From Thermodesulfovibrionales bacterium (GTDB lineage: Bacteria > Nitrospirota > Thermodesulfovibrionia > Thermodesulfovibrionales > Dissulfurispiraceae), in contig JAOAEO010000003.1 in NCBI GenBank assembly GCA_026416735.1, forward strand, positions 1 through 39,827: a stretch of DNA of 39,827 bases, given 5' to 3'. The position numbers were made by a program, and so were the translations under genes. The notes beneath the pieces were generated by a model. It searched no databases, was not told the DNA's origin, and saw nothing but the letters and a program-made list of their open reading frames with translations. Within the stretch, counting starts at the first letter, position 1. Each line of letters opens with the position of its first letter. Shown in pieces: positions 28,474-37,121 of the stretch.

Positions 28474-30000
28474 TTACTTCCTTTTCTTAAGAATTGCGTT
28501 TTTCAGCTCAATCGCATCGCTAAATTCAAACTTAACACCTCTAACCTCTTGATAATTCTCATGCCCTTTACCTGCCACTACCAAAATATCTCCACGGGAA
28601 GCCATATTCACTGCCATCTCGATCGCAAGTCTTCGATCTGGAATTATTACATAATTACCTTTCAAGGCACCCCTCTCCATATCTTCAATTATGTCGAGAG
28701 GATCTTCAAATCTTGGATTATCGGTAGTCATTATCACAAAGTCGCTCAAATCTGTTGCAATATTTGCCATCTTCGGGCGTTTTGACTTATCTCTATTACC
28801 TCCGCAACCAAAGACGGTTATAATTTTTTCTTTACCTGACCGAGTATTGTCTTTTAGTAATCTTCTTGCAGTATTAAGAAGTCCCTCCAGAGCATCTGGC
28901 GTATGAGCATAATCGACAATAGCCAAAAAATCCTGTCCTATATCTATTTTATGAAATCTACCTTCTACAGGTTCCATCTGAGCTATAGCCTCTTGTATTA
29001 AACCCATGGGCAACCCCAATGAGAGGGCTACAGAAATACCAGCAAGCATGTTATAGACATTAGGTAACCCGAGTAAATTAGTGCGTACAACTGTCATAGT
29101 TGAGAGTTCCTTTGAAAACTTTTCAAAAATTAACTCAAAAGTACTCCCTCTAAATGTTGTCTTTATATTACATGCCTTTATATTTGCTTCAGGATTATGA
29201 ATACCTATGGTTATAATAGAAGCCAAACTTTTTCTTTCTTCTCTGATCTCTCTATAAAGTCTCTCTCCGTAAGGGTCATCGATATTAATTATAGCAATGC
29301 CACTATCAATTAAGAGTTCAGAAAAGAGTCTCTTCTTAGCCTTATAATAATCTTCCATCGTTTTATGGTAATCCAAATGATCATGGGTTAGATTAGTAAA
29401 TACAGCCACTTTAAACTGAGAATAATCTACTCTTCGCTGAGATAAGGCATGAGAAGAGACCTCCGCTACCGCATAATGGCATCCTTGATCAACCATGCGC
29501 CTCAAAAAAAACTGAAAATCTGAAGCCTGAGGAGTTGTGTGATGAGCCTCGAAAAAATCATTCCCAATATAGTATCCTATAGTACCAATTAAACCAACTC
29601 TATAGCCACTCCTTTCAAAACAATTCTTTACAATGTATGAAGTCGTCGTTTTACCATTGGTACCGGTGATTCCTATTAAAGTTAATTGATTCGAAGGTTT
29701 TTTATAAAAGATATGAGACAATTTAGCGAGAGCGTCTCTGCTATCGGGGACACCAATCCATGTAATATTGCGATGATTATCTATAATATCTATAGATTCA
29801 TTCAATTCATAGGCTACTGCATTAGCACCTCTTCTAATGGCATCTGGAATAAAACGATGTCCGTCGGAATTTTCACCTCTAATGGCTACAAAGAGATCTC
29901 CTTCTTTTACCATTCTTGAATCATAGGTGATACCTCGTATTTCTCCCCTAAGATTACCCGATAGCTGAAACCCATCTAAACAAAAATCCTCAATCTTCAT
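28474..30000 (-). CDS. murE: UDP-MurNAc-L-Ala-D-Glu ligase adding the third residue (MurE)
   Basis: GITYDSRMVKEGDLFVAIRG, GITGTNGKTTTSYIVKN, TNLTHDHLDYHKTMEDYYKAKKRLF, VDYAHTPDALEGLL, TTDNPRFEDPLDIIEDM (DNPR motif suggests meso-DAP). Confidence 0.96.
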   Translation of the reverse strand: MKIEDFCLDGFQLSGNLRGEIRGITYDSRMVKEGDLFVAIRGENSDGHRFIPDAIRRGANAVAYELNESIDIIDNHRNITWIGVPDSRDALAKLSHIFYKKPSNQLTLIGITGTNGKTTTSYIVKNCFERSGYRVGLIGTIGYYIGNDFFEAHHTTPQASDFQFFLRRMVDQGCHYAVAEVSSHALSQRRVDYSQFKVAVFTNLTHDHLDYHKTMEDYYKAKKRLFSELLIDSGIAIINIDDPYGERLYREIREERKSLASIITIGIHNPEANIKACNIKTTFRGSTFELIFEKFSKELSTMTVVRTNLLGLPNVYNMLAGISVALSLGLPMGLIQEAIAQMEPVEGRFHKIDIGQDFLAIVDYAHTPDALEGLLNTARRLLKDNTRSGKEKIITVFGCGGNRDKSKRPKMANIATDLSDFVIMTTDNPRFEDPLDIIEDMERGALKGNYVIIPDRRLAIEMAVNMASRGDILVVAGKGHENYQEVRGVKFEFSDAIELKNAILKKRK

Positions 30001-31703
30001 CTTGTTGATGTAACTAAAATATTTTTATCTTTTACATCGTCTCGAGGAACCTCTAAATATGAGAGGGCATCATTCGCAATCTTTCTAAAGATAGGTGCAG
30101 CCACTATACCACCATAAATATGGCCCTTCGGATCATGAACAACAACAATTAAAGCTATCTTCGGTTTATCTACTGGGACAAAACCCACAAAGGAACTAAC
30201 ATAATTAATCTTGGAATATCTTTTAGTAATTGGATCAAACTTTTGAGCAGTGCCTGTCTTGCCAGCTACTATGTTTCCATCAACAGAAGCCTCCTTTGCA
30301 GTCCCACCAACCTCTGTAACTGTAGTTAATATAGATTTAAACTCCATCGTTGTTTCTTCTCTCAAGACTCTTTTTGTCTCAGGAACCGCCTTATAAAGTG
30401 TAACTCCCTCAGGGGATTGAATCTCCGAGACTAAATAGGGTTTTACAAGTAGACCTCCGTTTGCAATTACCGAATATGCCCTCAATATTTGTAAAGGAGT
30501 AGCAGCTACCTCTTGACCAATTGCAATGGAACCAATAGACATACCTGACCATTTAGCTGGTGGTCTTACCCATCCCGATACCTCACCTATTATATCGATT
30601 CCTGTCTTTTCCCCAAAACCAAATTTCTTTATGTATTCATAAAGCCTCTCTTTACCAAGAGATAAAGCTATCTTTATTGTCCCTACATTAGAAGACTTCT
30701 GTATCACCTCTTGAAAAGTGAGAACACCATGCCTGTGGACATCTTTGATTCTCTTACCACCGACCTCTATATAACCTGCCGAACAATCATATCTTATATT
30801 AGGTTTAACTAACCCCTCTTCTAATGCCGCAGCGCCAACTATTATTTTAAAGGTTGAGCCAGGTTCATAGCAATCAGTTATAGCTCGATTCTTCCTCATA
30901 TCGGCTTTTACAGTAGCTGGATTATTAAGATTGAAGGAAGGACTATTAGCCATCGCTAATATCTCACCTGTGAAAGGATCCATCATTATGGCAGAAGCAT
31001 AAGAGGCTCTCCACTGTCGAACGGCTTCATCGAGATTCCTTTCTAAAATAAATTGAAGCCCCTCATCTATAGTTAGAATAATATTATTGCCTCTAATCTC
31101 TCTCAATACCCCCTTTGAGAGAAGATTCCCTTTGGCATCCCTATAATATGATACAGTTGCTTGATTTACAGCCGTTAGTTCTCTATCATATTTACTCTCG
31201 ATTCCTTCAATCCCCTTGTTATCGATATCGACATAGCCGATCAGATGGGAGGCTAAACTGCCCTTTGGATAAAATCTCTTGCTTTCAGTAATTAAACCCA
31301 CTCCCTTTATCTTGGAATTCTTAATTTTCTCAGCAATTTCAGGAGAAACCTTTCGCTCAATCCAGCTGAATTTAGAATTTGCTTTGAGTTTAGACAAAAC
31401 TGTTTCTCTATCTTTGCCCATAATCGTAGATAATTCTGTAGCAACTTTATGGATCTGGGATTCTCCTATTTCAGAAGGATTGCAATATATCGATTCCATA
31501 TCGACGTTTATAGCAAGTTCTCTACCCTTTCTATCGAAGATGAGACCTCTCTTTATCGGGATTTCTTCTATTTTGATCTGCTGCATCTTTGCCATCTGAA
31601 CATATAAAGAGTGATTTAACAACATAATATCAACAAGTCTTATTACTACGGCCAGAAAAACAGAAGAGATAAGACAAGCAATAATTATTAACCTCGTTCT
31701 CAC
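29997..31703 (-). CDS. ftsI: penicillin-binding protein 2/3, FtsI-type transpeptidase
   Basis: RGLIFDRKGRELAINVDMESIY, YEPGSTFKIIVGAAALEEG (SxxK), QKSSNVGTIKIALSLG (SxN), VAGKTGTAQKFDP (KTG). 4-nt ATGA overlap with murE. Confidence 0.95.
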   Translation of the reverse strand: MRTRLIIIACLISSVFLAVVIRLVDIMLLNHSLYVQMAKMQQIKIEEIPIKRGLIFDRKGRELAINVDMESIYCNPSEIGESQIHKVATELSTIMGKDRETVLSKLKANSKFSWIERKVSPEIAEKIKNSKIKGVGLITESKRFYPKGSLASHLIGYVDIDNKGIEGIESKYDRELTAVNQATVSYYRDAKGNLLSKGVLREIRGNNIILTIDEGLQFILERNLDEAVRQWRASYASAIMMDPFTGEILAMANSPSFNLNNPATVKADMRKNRAITDCYEPGSTFKIIVGAAALEEGLVKPNIRYDCSAGYIEVGGKRIKDVHRHGVLTFQEVIQKSSNVGTIKIALSLGKERLYEYIKKFGFGEKTGIDIIGEVSGWVRPPAKWSGMSIGSIAIGQEVAATPLQILRAYSVIANGGLLVKPYLVSEIQSPEGVTLYKAVPETKRVLREETTMEFKSILTTVTEVGGTAKEASVDGNIVAGKTGTAQKFDPITKRYSKINYVSSFVGFVPVDKPKIALIVVVHDPKGHIYGGIVAAPIFRKIANDALSYLEVPRDDVKDKNILVTSTR

Positions 31704-31807
31704 AATATCCTTTTAGCCTTGAATTAAAGGGGTTTTTACAATAAATCAGTCCTTCTGAGATCTTAAATTCTGTCAACTTCAGACTATAACCAATACGCTG
31801 AGCGCCT

Positions 31808-32158
31808 TCATTTAATCGAAGTTTTACTCTCAGTGGGATATGAAGCAGGTAGTGGTTCTGGTTGATCGATGGTCCTCACATAGATAATCTTTTTCCGATC
31901 AGGAAAATAAAATCCTTCACCTTTTGCGTTGGCTCCTTTAATATTCCCGATGGATGCAAGACTTACCTTTGCCATAAGAAGATACTTCTTTTCTTTTAAG
32001 AGTTCTACCTTCTTTTTTTCGAGTTTGCTTATCCTATATTCTATATTTGTAAAGGTACTCTTTTGCGTTAGTATTAAAAAGATAGAGGATATTAGAAGAA
32101 CCATTAGAAAAGATTTAAATAGAAACCAATAAAAATTTCTTTTCCTTCTCTTTCTCAT
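31808..32158 (-). CDS. ftsL: FtsL-like membrane protein
   Basis: 116 aa, basic N-terminus, single TM (WFLFKSFLMVLLISSIFLILTQ), coiled-coil (NIEYRISKLEKKKVELLKEKKYLL), lies between rsmH and ftsI; overlaps rsmH by 4 nt. Confidence 0.75.
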   Translation of the reverse strand: MRKRRKRNFYWFLFKSFLMVLLISSIFLILTQKSTFTNIEYRISKLEKKKVELLKEKKYLLMAKVSLASIGNIKGANAKGEGFYFPDRKKIIYVRTIDQPEPLPASYPTESKTSIK

Positions 32159-33027
32159 ACCTTCTCACCTACTCTTAATTTTGCACTTCTACTGGAAGGA
32201 TTAATTAACCTCTCTTCTATTGAGGGAAGAATAGGTTTTTTCGTTATTACCACCATTTTCTTAGTAGAGGCGTAATCCTTTAAAAAATTCTTCACAATCC
32301 TGTCCTCAAGAGAATGATAAGAAATAACACAAAGCCTGCCACCGCTATTTAGCAATTCATAAGCCTCAATAAGTCCCCTTTGAAGACATTTGAGCTCTTC
32401 GTTAACTTCAATCCTTAGAGCTTGAAATACCTTTGTTGCTGGATGCAGTCTACCTCTACGAACATAAATCCTCTCCACGAGGGAGGCTAATTCTTTGCAG
32501 GTATTGATGCCATCTCTTTCTCTCTTTTTGACGATTGCCCTTGCAATTCTTTTAGCGTGGGATTCCTCCCCAAACTCCTTAAAAATCCGTTCGAGCTCCC
32601 TTTGTGGATATCTATTAACGATCTCCCAAGCATCGAGCTTTTGTGAAGTATCCATCCTCATATCTAACCTCGCATCAGACAAAAAACTAAACCCTCTATC
32701 TAATTCCTTTAGTTGGAATAGAGAAACTCCAAGGTCAAATAAAATCCCATCCGCTTTGTCAATGCCTATACCTCTAATCAGCTCTTTTAAACTGGCAAAA
32801 TTACCCTTTATTATTCTAAACCTCGAATCCTTTATGCTCTCTGAAAGATACTTTACCGCCTCGCTATCTCTATCGATCCCAACTAAAAAGCCTTTATTAT
32901 TGAGTTTTGATAAAATCGCTCTTGAGTGTCCACCAAAACCAGCTGTAGCATCTATATAAACACCCTCTTCCTTAATTACTAAAAATTCAACAACCTCCTT
33001 AACTAAAACTGCCCTATGGATCTCCAC
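32155..33027 (-). CDS. rsmH: 16S rRNA (cytosine(1402)-N4)-methyltransferase
   Basis: HRAVLVKEVVEFL, YIDATAGFGGHSRAILSKL, GILFDLGVSLFQLKELDRGFSF, LHPATKVFQALRIEVNEEL, CVISYHSLEDRIVKNF. Confidence 0.97.
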   Translation of the reverse strand: MEIHRAVLVKEVVEFLVIKEEGVYIDATAGFGGHSRAILSKLNNKGFLVGIDRDSEAVKYLSESIKDSRFRIIKGNFASLKELIRGIGIDKADGILFDLGVSLFQLKELDRGFSFLSDARLDMRMDTSQKLDAWEIVNRYPQRELERIFKEFGEESHAKRIARAIVKKRERDGINTCKELASLVERIYVRRGRLHPATKVFQALRIEVNEELKCLQRGLIEAYELLNSGGRLCVISYHSLEDRIVKNFLKDYASTKKMVVITKKPILPSIEERLINPSSRSAKLRVGEKV

Positions 33028-33041
33028 AGAACCTAAAATAT

Positions 33042-33233
33042 TTAAAGCCCTTTTGATTCATTGCCCATCTCTTCTATAATCCTCTTTTGAACTAAAAGCA
33101 TCTCTTCAACCGCCTTCTCAAAAAAGGACCTGCCGACTCTATGGAAAGGATACTCAAAGACTTGGGAATCTCTAACGATATCTTTCTTCTCCTCCTTTAC
33201 TTCATGGAGCACGTTAACCCCCTTAAATGCCAT
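33042..33233 (-). CDS. 63-aa ORF of unknown function between mraZ and rsmH
   Basis: MAFKGVNVLHEVKEEKKDIVRDSQVFEYPFHRVGRSFFEKAVEEMLLVQKRIIEEMGNESKGL; ATG lies 11 nt inside mraZ 3' end, collinear with the operon. Confidence 0.55.
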   Translation of the reverse strand: MAFKGVNVLHEVKEEKKDIVRDSQVFEYPFHRVGRSFFEKAVEEMLLVQKRIIEEMGNESKGL

Positions 33234-33678
33234 AACTTATCAGTTTTGCCTCGAAATCCTTTTTATCTATTTTTGAAGGATCGGCTACTGCATCCCACTC
33301 AGTCTTCTCCCATATCTCAATCTTGTCTATCTGACCCACTATAACAACCTCATTATTAATATTTGCATCCCGTCTTTGCTCATAGGGAATAAGGACCCTG
33401 CCTTGCTTATCTAAGGTCACTTCAGCCGCAGAAGCGACAACCCTTCTCAAAAAAAACTTAACGGCTTCATCCATTTTCGGTAAATTTCTTATCTTCTCTT
33501 CGAGACGCATCCACTCCTCTGAGGGATAAAGGTGTAAACATCTGTCAAAGGCAGAATTGGTTATGTACAGTTTATCTGTGTTATATTTCTTATAGAGAAC
33601 TTCCCTCAAAGGGATAGGCAACATAATTCTGCCCTTTGAGTCTAAAGTGTGATAATATTTACCGATAAAGGAGGGCAT
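33223..33678 (-). CDS. mraZ: transcriptional regulator MraZ
   Basis: FIGKYYHTLDSKGRIMLPIPLREVL (AbrB-like DxKGRxxxP) and second half AEVTLDKQGRVLIPYEQRRDANINNEVVIVGQIDKIEIW. Confidence 0.95.
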   Translation of the reverse strand: MPSFIGKYYHTLDSKGRIMLPIPLREVLYKKYNTDKLYITNSAFDRCLHLYPSEEWMRLEEKIRNLPKMDEAVKFFLRRVVASAAEVTLDKQGRVLIPYEQRRDANINNEVVIVGQIDKIEIWEKTEWDAVADPSKIDKKDFEAKLISYGI

Positions 33679-33683
33679 ATATT

Positions 33684-33708
33684 TCCACTTTTTACCACTT
33701 TTTTCTAC
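33684..33708 (-). promoter_or_regulatory. three 10-bp-periodic repeats GTAGA-AAAAA-GTGGT-AAAAA-GTGGA (candidate MraZ-binding box)
   Basis: Minus strand reads GTAGAAAAAAGTGGTAAAAAGTGGA then AATATATG(mraZ); 5-nt units separated by exactly 5 nt, matching the geometry of known MraZ boxes. Confidence 0.6.
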
Positions 33709-33737
33709 ATGATATAATTATTTAAGATATAAGTCAA
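33709..33737 (-). promoter_or_regulatory. sigma70-type promoter of mraZ/dcw operon
   Basis: Minus strand TTGACT-N17-TATCAT (each hexamer 5/6 to consensus), ~30 nt upstream of mraZ ATG. Confidence 0.6.
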
Positions 33738-33756
33738 GAGAAATTTTATGACCCAA

Positions 33757-33787
33757 TATAATGTAGTATGGTCAAAAAGTCATACTA
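33757..33787 (+). promoter_or_regulatory. -10-like TATAAT followed by inverted repeat TAGTATG-N10-CATACTA (operator/hairpin candidate for bioF-like gene)
   Basis: TATAAT 33757-33762; arms 33764-33770 and 33781-33787, perfect 7-bp complement. No convincing -35. Confidence 0.4.
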
Positions 33788-33823
33788 AATATTGAATCTT
33801 ATATTCTCATTTGCAAGTCTTCT

Positions 33824-35044
33824 ATGTTTAAAGAGGAAATCGAAAAACTAATACAAAAAAAGCTTTTAAGGGTAATAAAAGACAGAAACGCTTATAGAGA
33901 ACACTTCTATAAAGAAGACGCTTTAGATAAATCTTTCCCCTTTGATTTTAAGTCAAAGAGTTTATCTCATATATTAATAGAGGGGCAGAAATTTGTTAAT
34001 TTTTCTTCAAATGATTATTTAGGTCTTTCGCACAATCAAAGAGTAATTGAAGCCGTTAAAGAAGTTATCGAAATATTTGGTATAGGAGCTGGTGCCTCGC
34101 GGCTCCTTTCGGGTGGGACAGAATTACACCAAGAACTGGAAAAGAAAGTAGCAAAATTTAAAGGAACCGAAGCTGCGTTAATTTTCAATTCTGGATATAC
34201 TCTAAACACAAGTGTCATTCCTGCCATAAGTGATGAAAAGTCAGTCATTTTTAGTGATGAACTTAATCATGCCAGTATCATCGATGGCTGTAGGCTAAGC
34301 GCAGCAAAAAAGATTATTTATAGACACACTGATATGAACCACCTCTCTGAATTGATAAAAAAAGAAGAAGGCAGAAGAAAGATCGTAATTACAGATACAG
34401 TCTTTAGTATGGATGGAGATATTGCTCCTCTAAAAGACTTATATAACATTTGCCTTGAAAACGATGCTATTTTATACTTAGACGATGCCCATGGCACAGG
34501 AGTACTTGGCAATGGTCGGGGAGCTCTATACCATTTTGGGCTTAACCCAACAAATTGGATAATTCAAATGGGCACCTTCTCTAAAGCTTTAGGGTCCTTT
34601 GGAGCTTTCATAGCTGCCGATAAAGAGATAATAAAATGGCTAATAAACAAAAGTAGGGGGTTGATCTTTTCTACTGCATTACCCGCTACCATTGTGGCAG
34701 CTTCTATTAAAGCATTGGAGATCGTTGAGAGCGACTTCTCCTTGATCGACTCTTTGTGGGAAAACCGACAACGGCTCTTTAACGGATTGAAAAAATTAGG
34801 ATTCAACACCCTCAAGAGCCAAACACCTATTATACCTTTAGTACCTCCCCATCTATATTCGGAGGATGCCGTTGAGAATGTGAACATATTGTCAGAAATG
34901 CTTAGAAAAAAACATATTTATGCGCCAGGAATCAGACCACCTACAGTAAAAATACCAAGGATAAGGTTTTCTGTCACGGCAGCCCATACATCTGAAGAGA
35001 TCGACTATCTGTTAAAGAGCTTAACGGAACTTAAGCTGAGGTAA
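33824..35044 (+). CDS. bioF: alpha-oxoamine synthase, 8-amino-7-oxononanoate synthase-like (BioF/KBL family)
   Basis: NFSSNDYLGLSHNQRVIEA, GAGASRLLSGGTELHQELEKKVAKFKGTEAALIFNSGY, DELNHASIIDGCRLS, YLDDAHGTGVLGNGRG, MGTFSKALGSFGAFIA. BioF versus KBL not separable by eye. Confidence 0.85.
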   Translation: MFKEEIEKLIQKKLLRVIKDRNAYREHFYKEDALDKSFPFDFKSKSLSHILIEGQKFVNFSSNDYLGLSHNQRVIEAVKEVIEIFGIGAGASRLLSGGTELHQELEKKVAKFKGTEAALIFNSGYTLNTSVIPAISDEKSVIFSDELNHASIIDGCRLSAAKKIIYRHTDMNHLSELIKKEEGRRKIVITDTVFSMDGDIAPLKDLYNICLENDAILYLDDAHGTGVLGNGRGALYHFGLNPTNWIIQMGTFSKALGSFGAFIAADKEIIKWLINKSRGLIFSTALPATIVAASIKALEIVESDFSLIDSLWENRQRLFNGLKKLGFNTLKSQTPIIPLVPPHLYSEDAVENVNILSEMLRKKHIYAPGIRPPTVKIPRIRFSVTAAHTSEEIDYLLKSLTELKLR

Positions 35045-35052
35045 ACCTTATT

Positions 35053-35697
35053 TTATTCTTTCCATCCATATTCCCCAATCAAAGGCACGAAGATACAAGG
35101 GGTATGATACTCCTGCTTAAATGTTCCCTTAATCTTTTTCGCCTTAATCAAAATTTGAGAAAATCTCTGACCCACTGGGGCAACTATTATACCCCCTTCT
35201 GCTAACTGACTCTTTAAGCATTCGGGTATCTCAGGAGTAGCAGCAGTTATAATTATTCGATCAAAAGGAGATTTTTCTGGCAATCCTTTAGAGCCATCTC
35301 CTATGACCACATAAATATTTGTATACCCCATCTCTCCGAGCCTATTTTTTGCCTTATGTGCTAAGGCTTCTATTCTTTCGATAGTATATACCTCCCCTGC
35401 TAATTCACCTAAAATTGCTGCTTGATAACCTGAACCAGTGCCAATCTCTAGTACCCTTTCATCACCTTTTAATTCGAGAAGCTCTGTCATTATAGCTACC
35501 ATATAGGGTTGTGAAATTGTTTGATTCTCTCCTATGGGTAATGCCATGTCTTCATAGGCATCATCCCAAGATGTTTCTGGAATAAAAAGGTGTCTCGGCA
35601 CTTTTCTCATAACATCAAGCAATCTTTTATCTTTTATACCTCTTGGAATTAATTGAGTCTCAACCATCAGATTACGAAGTCTCTCAAAATCCCTCAT
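35053..35697 (-). CDS. pcm: protein-L-isoaspartate O-methyltransferase
   Basis: VMRKVPRHLFIPE, AYEDMALPIGENQTISQPYMVAIMTELLELKGDERVLEIGTGSGYQAAILGELAGEVYTIERIE. Confidence 0.96.
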   Translation of the reverse strand: MRDFERLRNLMVETQLIPRGIKDKRLLDVMRKVPRHLFIPETSWDDAYEDMALPIGENQTISQPYMVAIMTELLELKGDERVLEIGTGSGYQAAILGELAGEVYTIERIEALAHKAKNRLGEMGYTNIYVVIGDGSKGLPEKSPFDRIIITAATPEIPECLKSQLAEGGIIVAPVGQRFSQILIKAKKIKGTFKQEYHTPCIFVPLIGEYGWKE

Positions 35698-37121
35698 TGC
35701 TTTTCTCCAAATTTCCTCCTTCTCTTTCCATATCTCTTTAATACCTCACTTGCAGCTATTACACCCGATACGGAAGATTGAATTAGCCCCCTACTAACCC
35801 CCGCACCATCTCCTATTGCGAAGAGATTATCTATTTCAGTCTCAAGAGAAGGGGTAAGTTTCAGTTGCATAGAATAGAACTTCACCTCCACACCATAAAG
35901 TAAAGTATGCCTTGAATTTACACCAGAGGCGATATTCTCTAATGCCTCAAGCATCTCTAAAATGTTAGATAGATGGCGATAGGGTAAAACAAAGCTTAAA
36001 TCTCCTGGGGTCGCATCTTTCAGGGTGGGTTCAACCATTCCCTTAGATATCCTCTCAGGAGTGGAGCGACGACCTCTTCTCAGATCACCAAGTCTTTGAA
36101 CAATCACGCCACCACCAAGGAAATTGGCAAGCTGAGCTATATGCATCCCATAGGAGATAGGTTCATCAAAGGGTTCTGTAAAATAGGTGCTAACAAGCAG
36201 AGCAAAATTGGTATTATCCGTTTTAATTTCAGCATAACTATGTCCGTTTACAGTCCATAATCTATTTAGATGCTCCTTAACTACTACACCATAGGGATTG
36301 AAACAGAAAGTCCTTACCTTGTCATCGAACTTCTTTGAATAAAAAACAAGCTTAGGCTCATAGACTATCTTGGTAATATGTTCAAATACATTGGCGGGGG
36401 TTTCGACCCTAACTCCTATATCTACAGGATTTTTTAACAATGTCAAACCAAGTCTCTTAGATTCACTCTCAAGCCATTTAGAAAAGGCCCTGCCTGGAGC
36501 AAGGATCACAAAGTCAGCAAAAAACTCCTTCCCATCTTTCAACCTTACCCCTATAACTTTCCTATCCTTTACAAGAATCCTTTCAGCCTCAGATTCAAAG
36601 AATACAGTAAGCTTTTCTTTCAAATCTTGCCACATGTTACCCAAAACTACTCTACATCTATCCGTTCCAATATGTCTCACTTTGGAAGGTATTAGCAGAA
36701 GCTCACTAAGAAGAGCCTTTTCCTTAAGAGACTTTATCTCTTGCTCATCCACTCCATATAAATAGACAGGAGCTCCGTACTCCAAATAAATACTGTCTAC
36801 ATAGCCTATTAAATTTTTCAAAGTCTCTGCGTCTATATATCTATTCAAAAAACCTCCTATCTCGGAGGAGAGATTAAGTTTTCCGTCACTAAAGGCACCT
36901 GCACCACCCCAACCACTTATTAATTGGCAGATAGAACAGGAAAGACATTTCCCTCTACCAGAGCTTAAAGGGCATTTACGACTGTTAATATCCTTACCCC
37001 TTTCGATAATTAGTATCTTCAAATTTGGAGCATTCCTTACTAATTCTATCGACGAAAAAATCCCAGCCGGACCCGCTCCAACAATAATTACATCGTATTT
37101 ATTACTTCCAATCCTTCCCAT
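35694..37121 (-). CDS. FAD-dependent dehydrogenase/oxidoreductase (COG2509-type)
   Basis: DVIIVGAGPAGIFSSIELVR dinucleotide-binding motif, CPLSSGRGKCLSCSICQLISGWGGAGAFSDGKLNLS, FADFVILAPGRAFSKWLES, NLFAIGDGAGVSRGLIQSSVSGVIAA. Confidence 0.88.
   Translation of the reverse strand: MGRIGSNKYDVIIVGAGPAGIFSSIELVRNAPNLKILIIERGKDINSRKCPLSSGRGKCLSCSICQLISGWGGAGAFSDGKLNLSSEIGGFLNRYIDAETLKNLIGYVDSIYLEYGAPVYLYGVDEQEIKSLKEKALLSELLLIPSKVRHIGTDRCRVVLGNMWQDLKEKLTVFFESEAERILVKDRKVIGVRLKDGKEFFADFVILAPGRAFSKWLESESKRLGLTLLKNPVDIGVRVETPANVFEHITKIVYEPKLVFYSKKFDDKVRTFCFNPYGVVVKEHLNRLWTVNGHSYAEIKTDNTNFALLVSTYFTEPFDEPISYGMHIAQLANFLGGGVIVQRLGDLRRGRRSTPERISKGMVEPTLKDATPGDLSFVLPYRHLSNILEMLEALENIASGVNSRHTLLYGVEVKFYSMQLKLTPSLETEIDNLFAIGDGAGVSRGLIQSSVSGVIAASEVLKRYGKRRRKFGEKQ

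Noticed and set aside
28237-28785. 182-aa plus-strand ORF
   Set aside because: Long but antisense across the murF/murE junction; composition reflects the opposite strand.
31704-31807. TTGACA-like -35 between ftsL and ftsI as an internal promoter
   Set aside because: A perfect TTGACA is present on the minus strand, but there is no acceptable -10 at 16-18 nt.
32495-32959. 154-aa plus-strand ORF
   Set aside because: Antisense to rsmH; Leu/Ser-rich translation typical of an antisense shadow.
36370-36765. 131-aa plus-strand ORF
   Set aside because: Antisense to the COG2509 gene.
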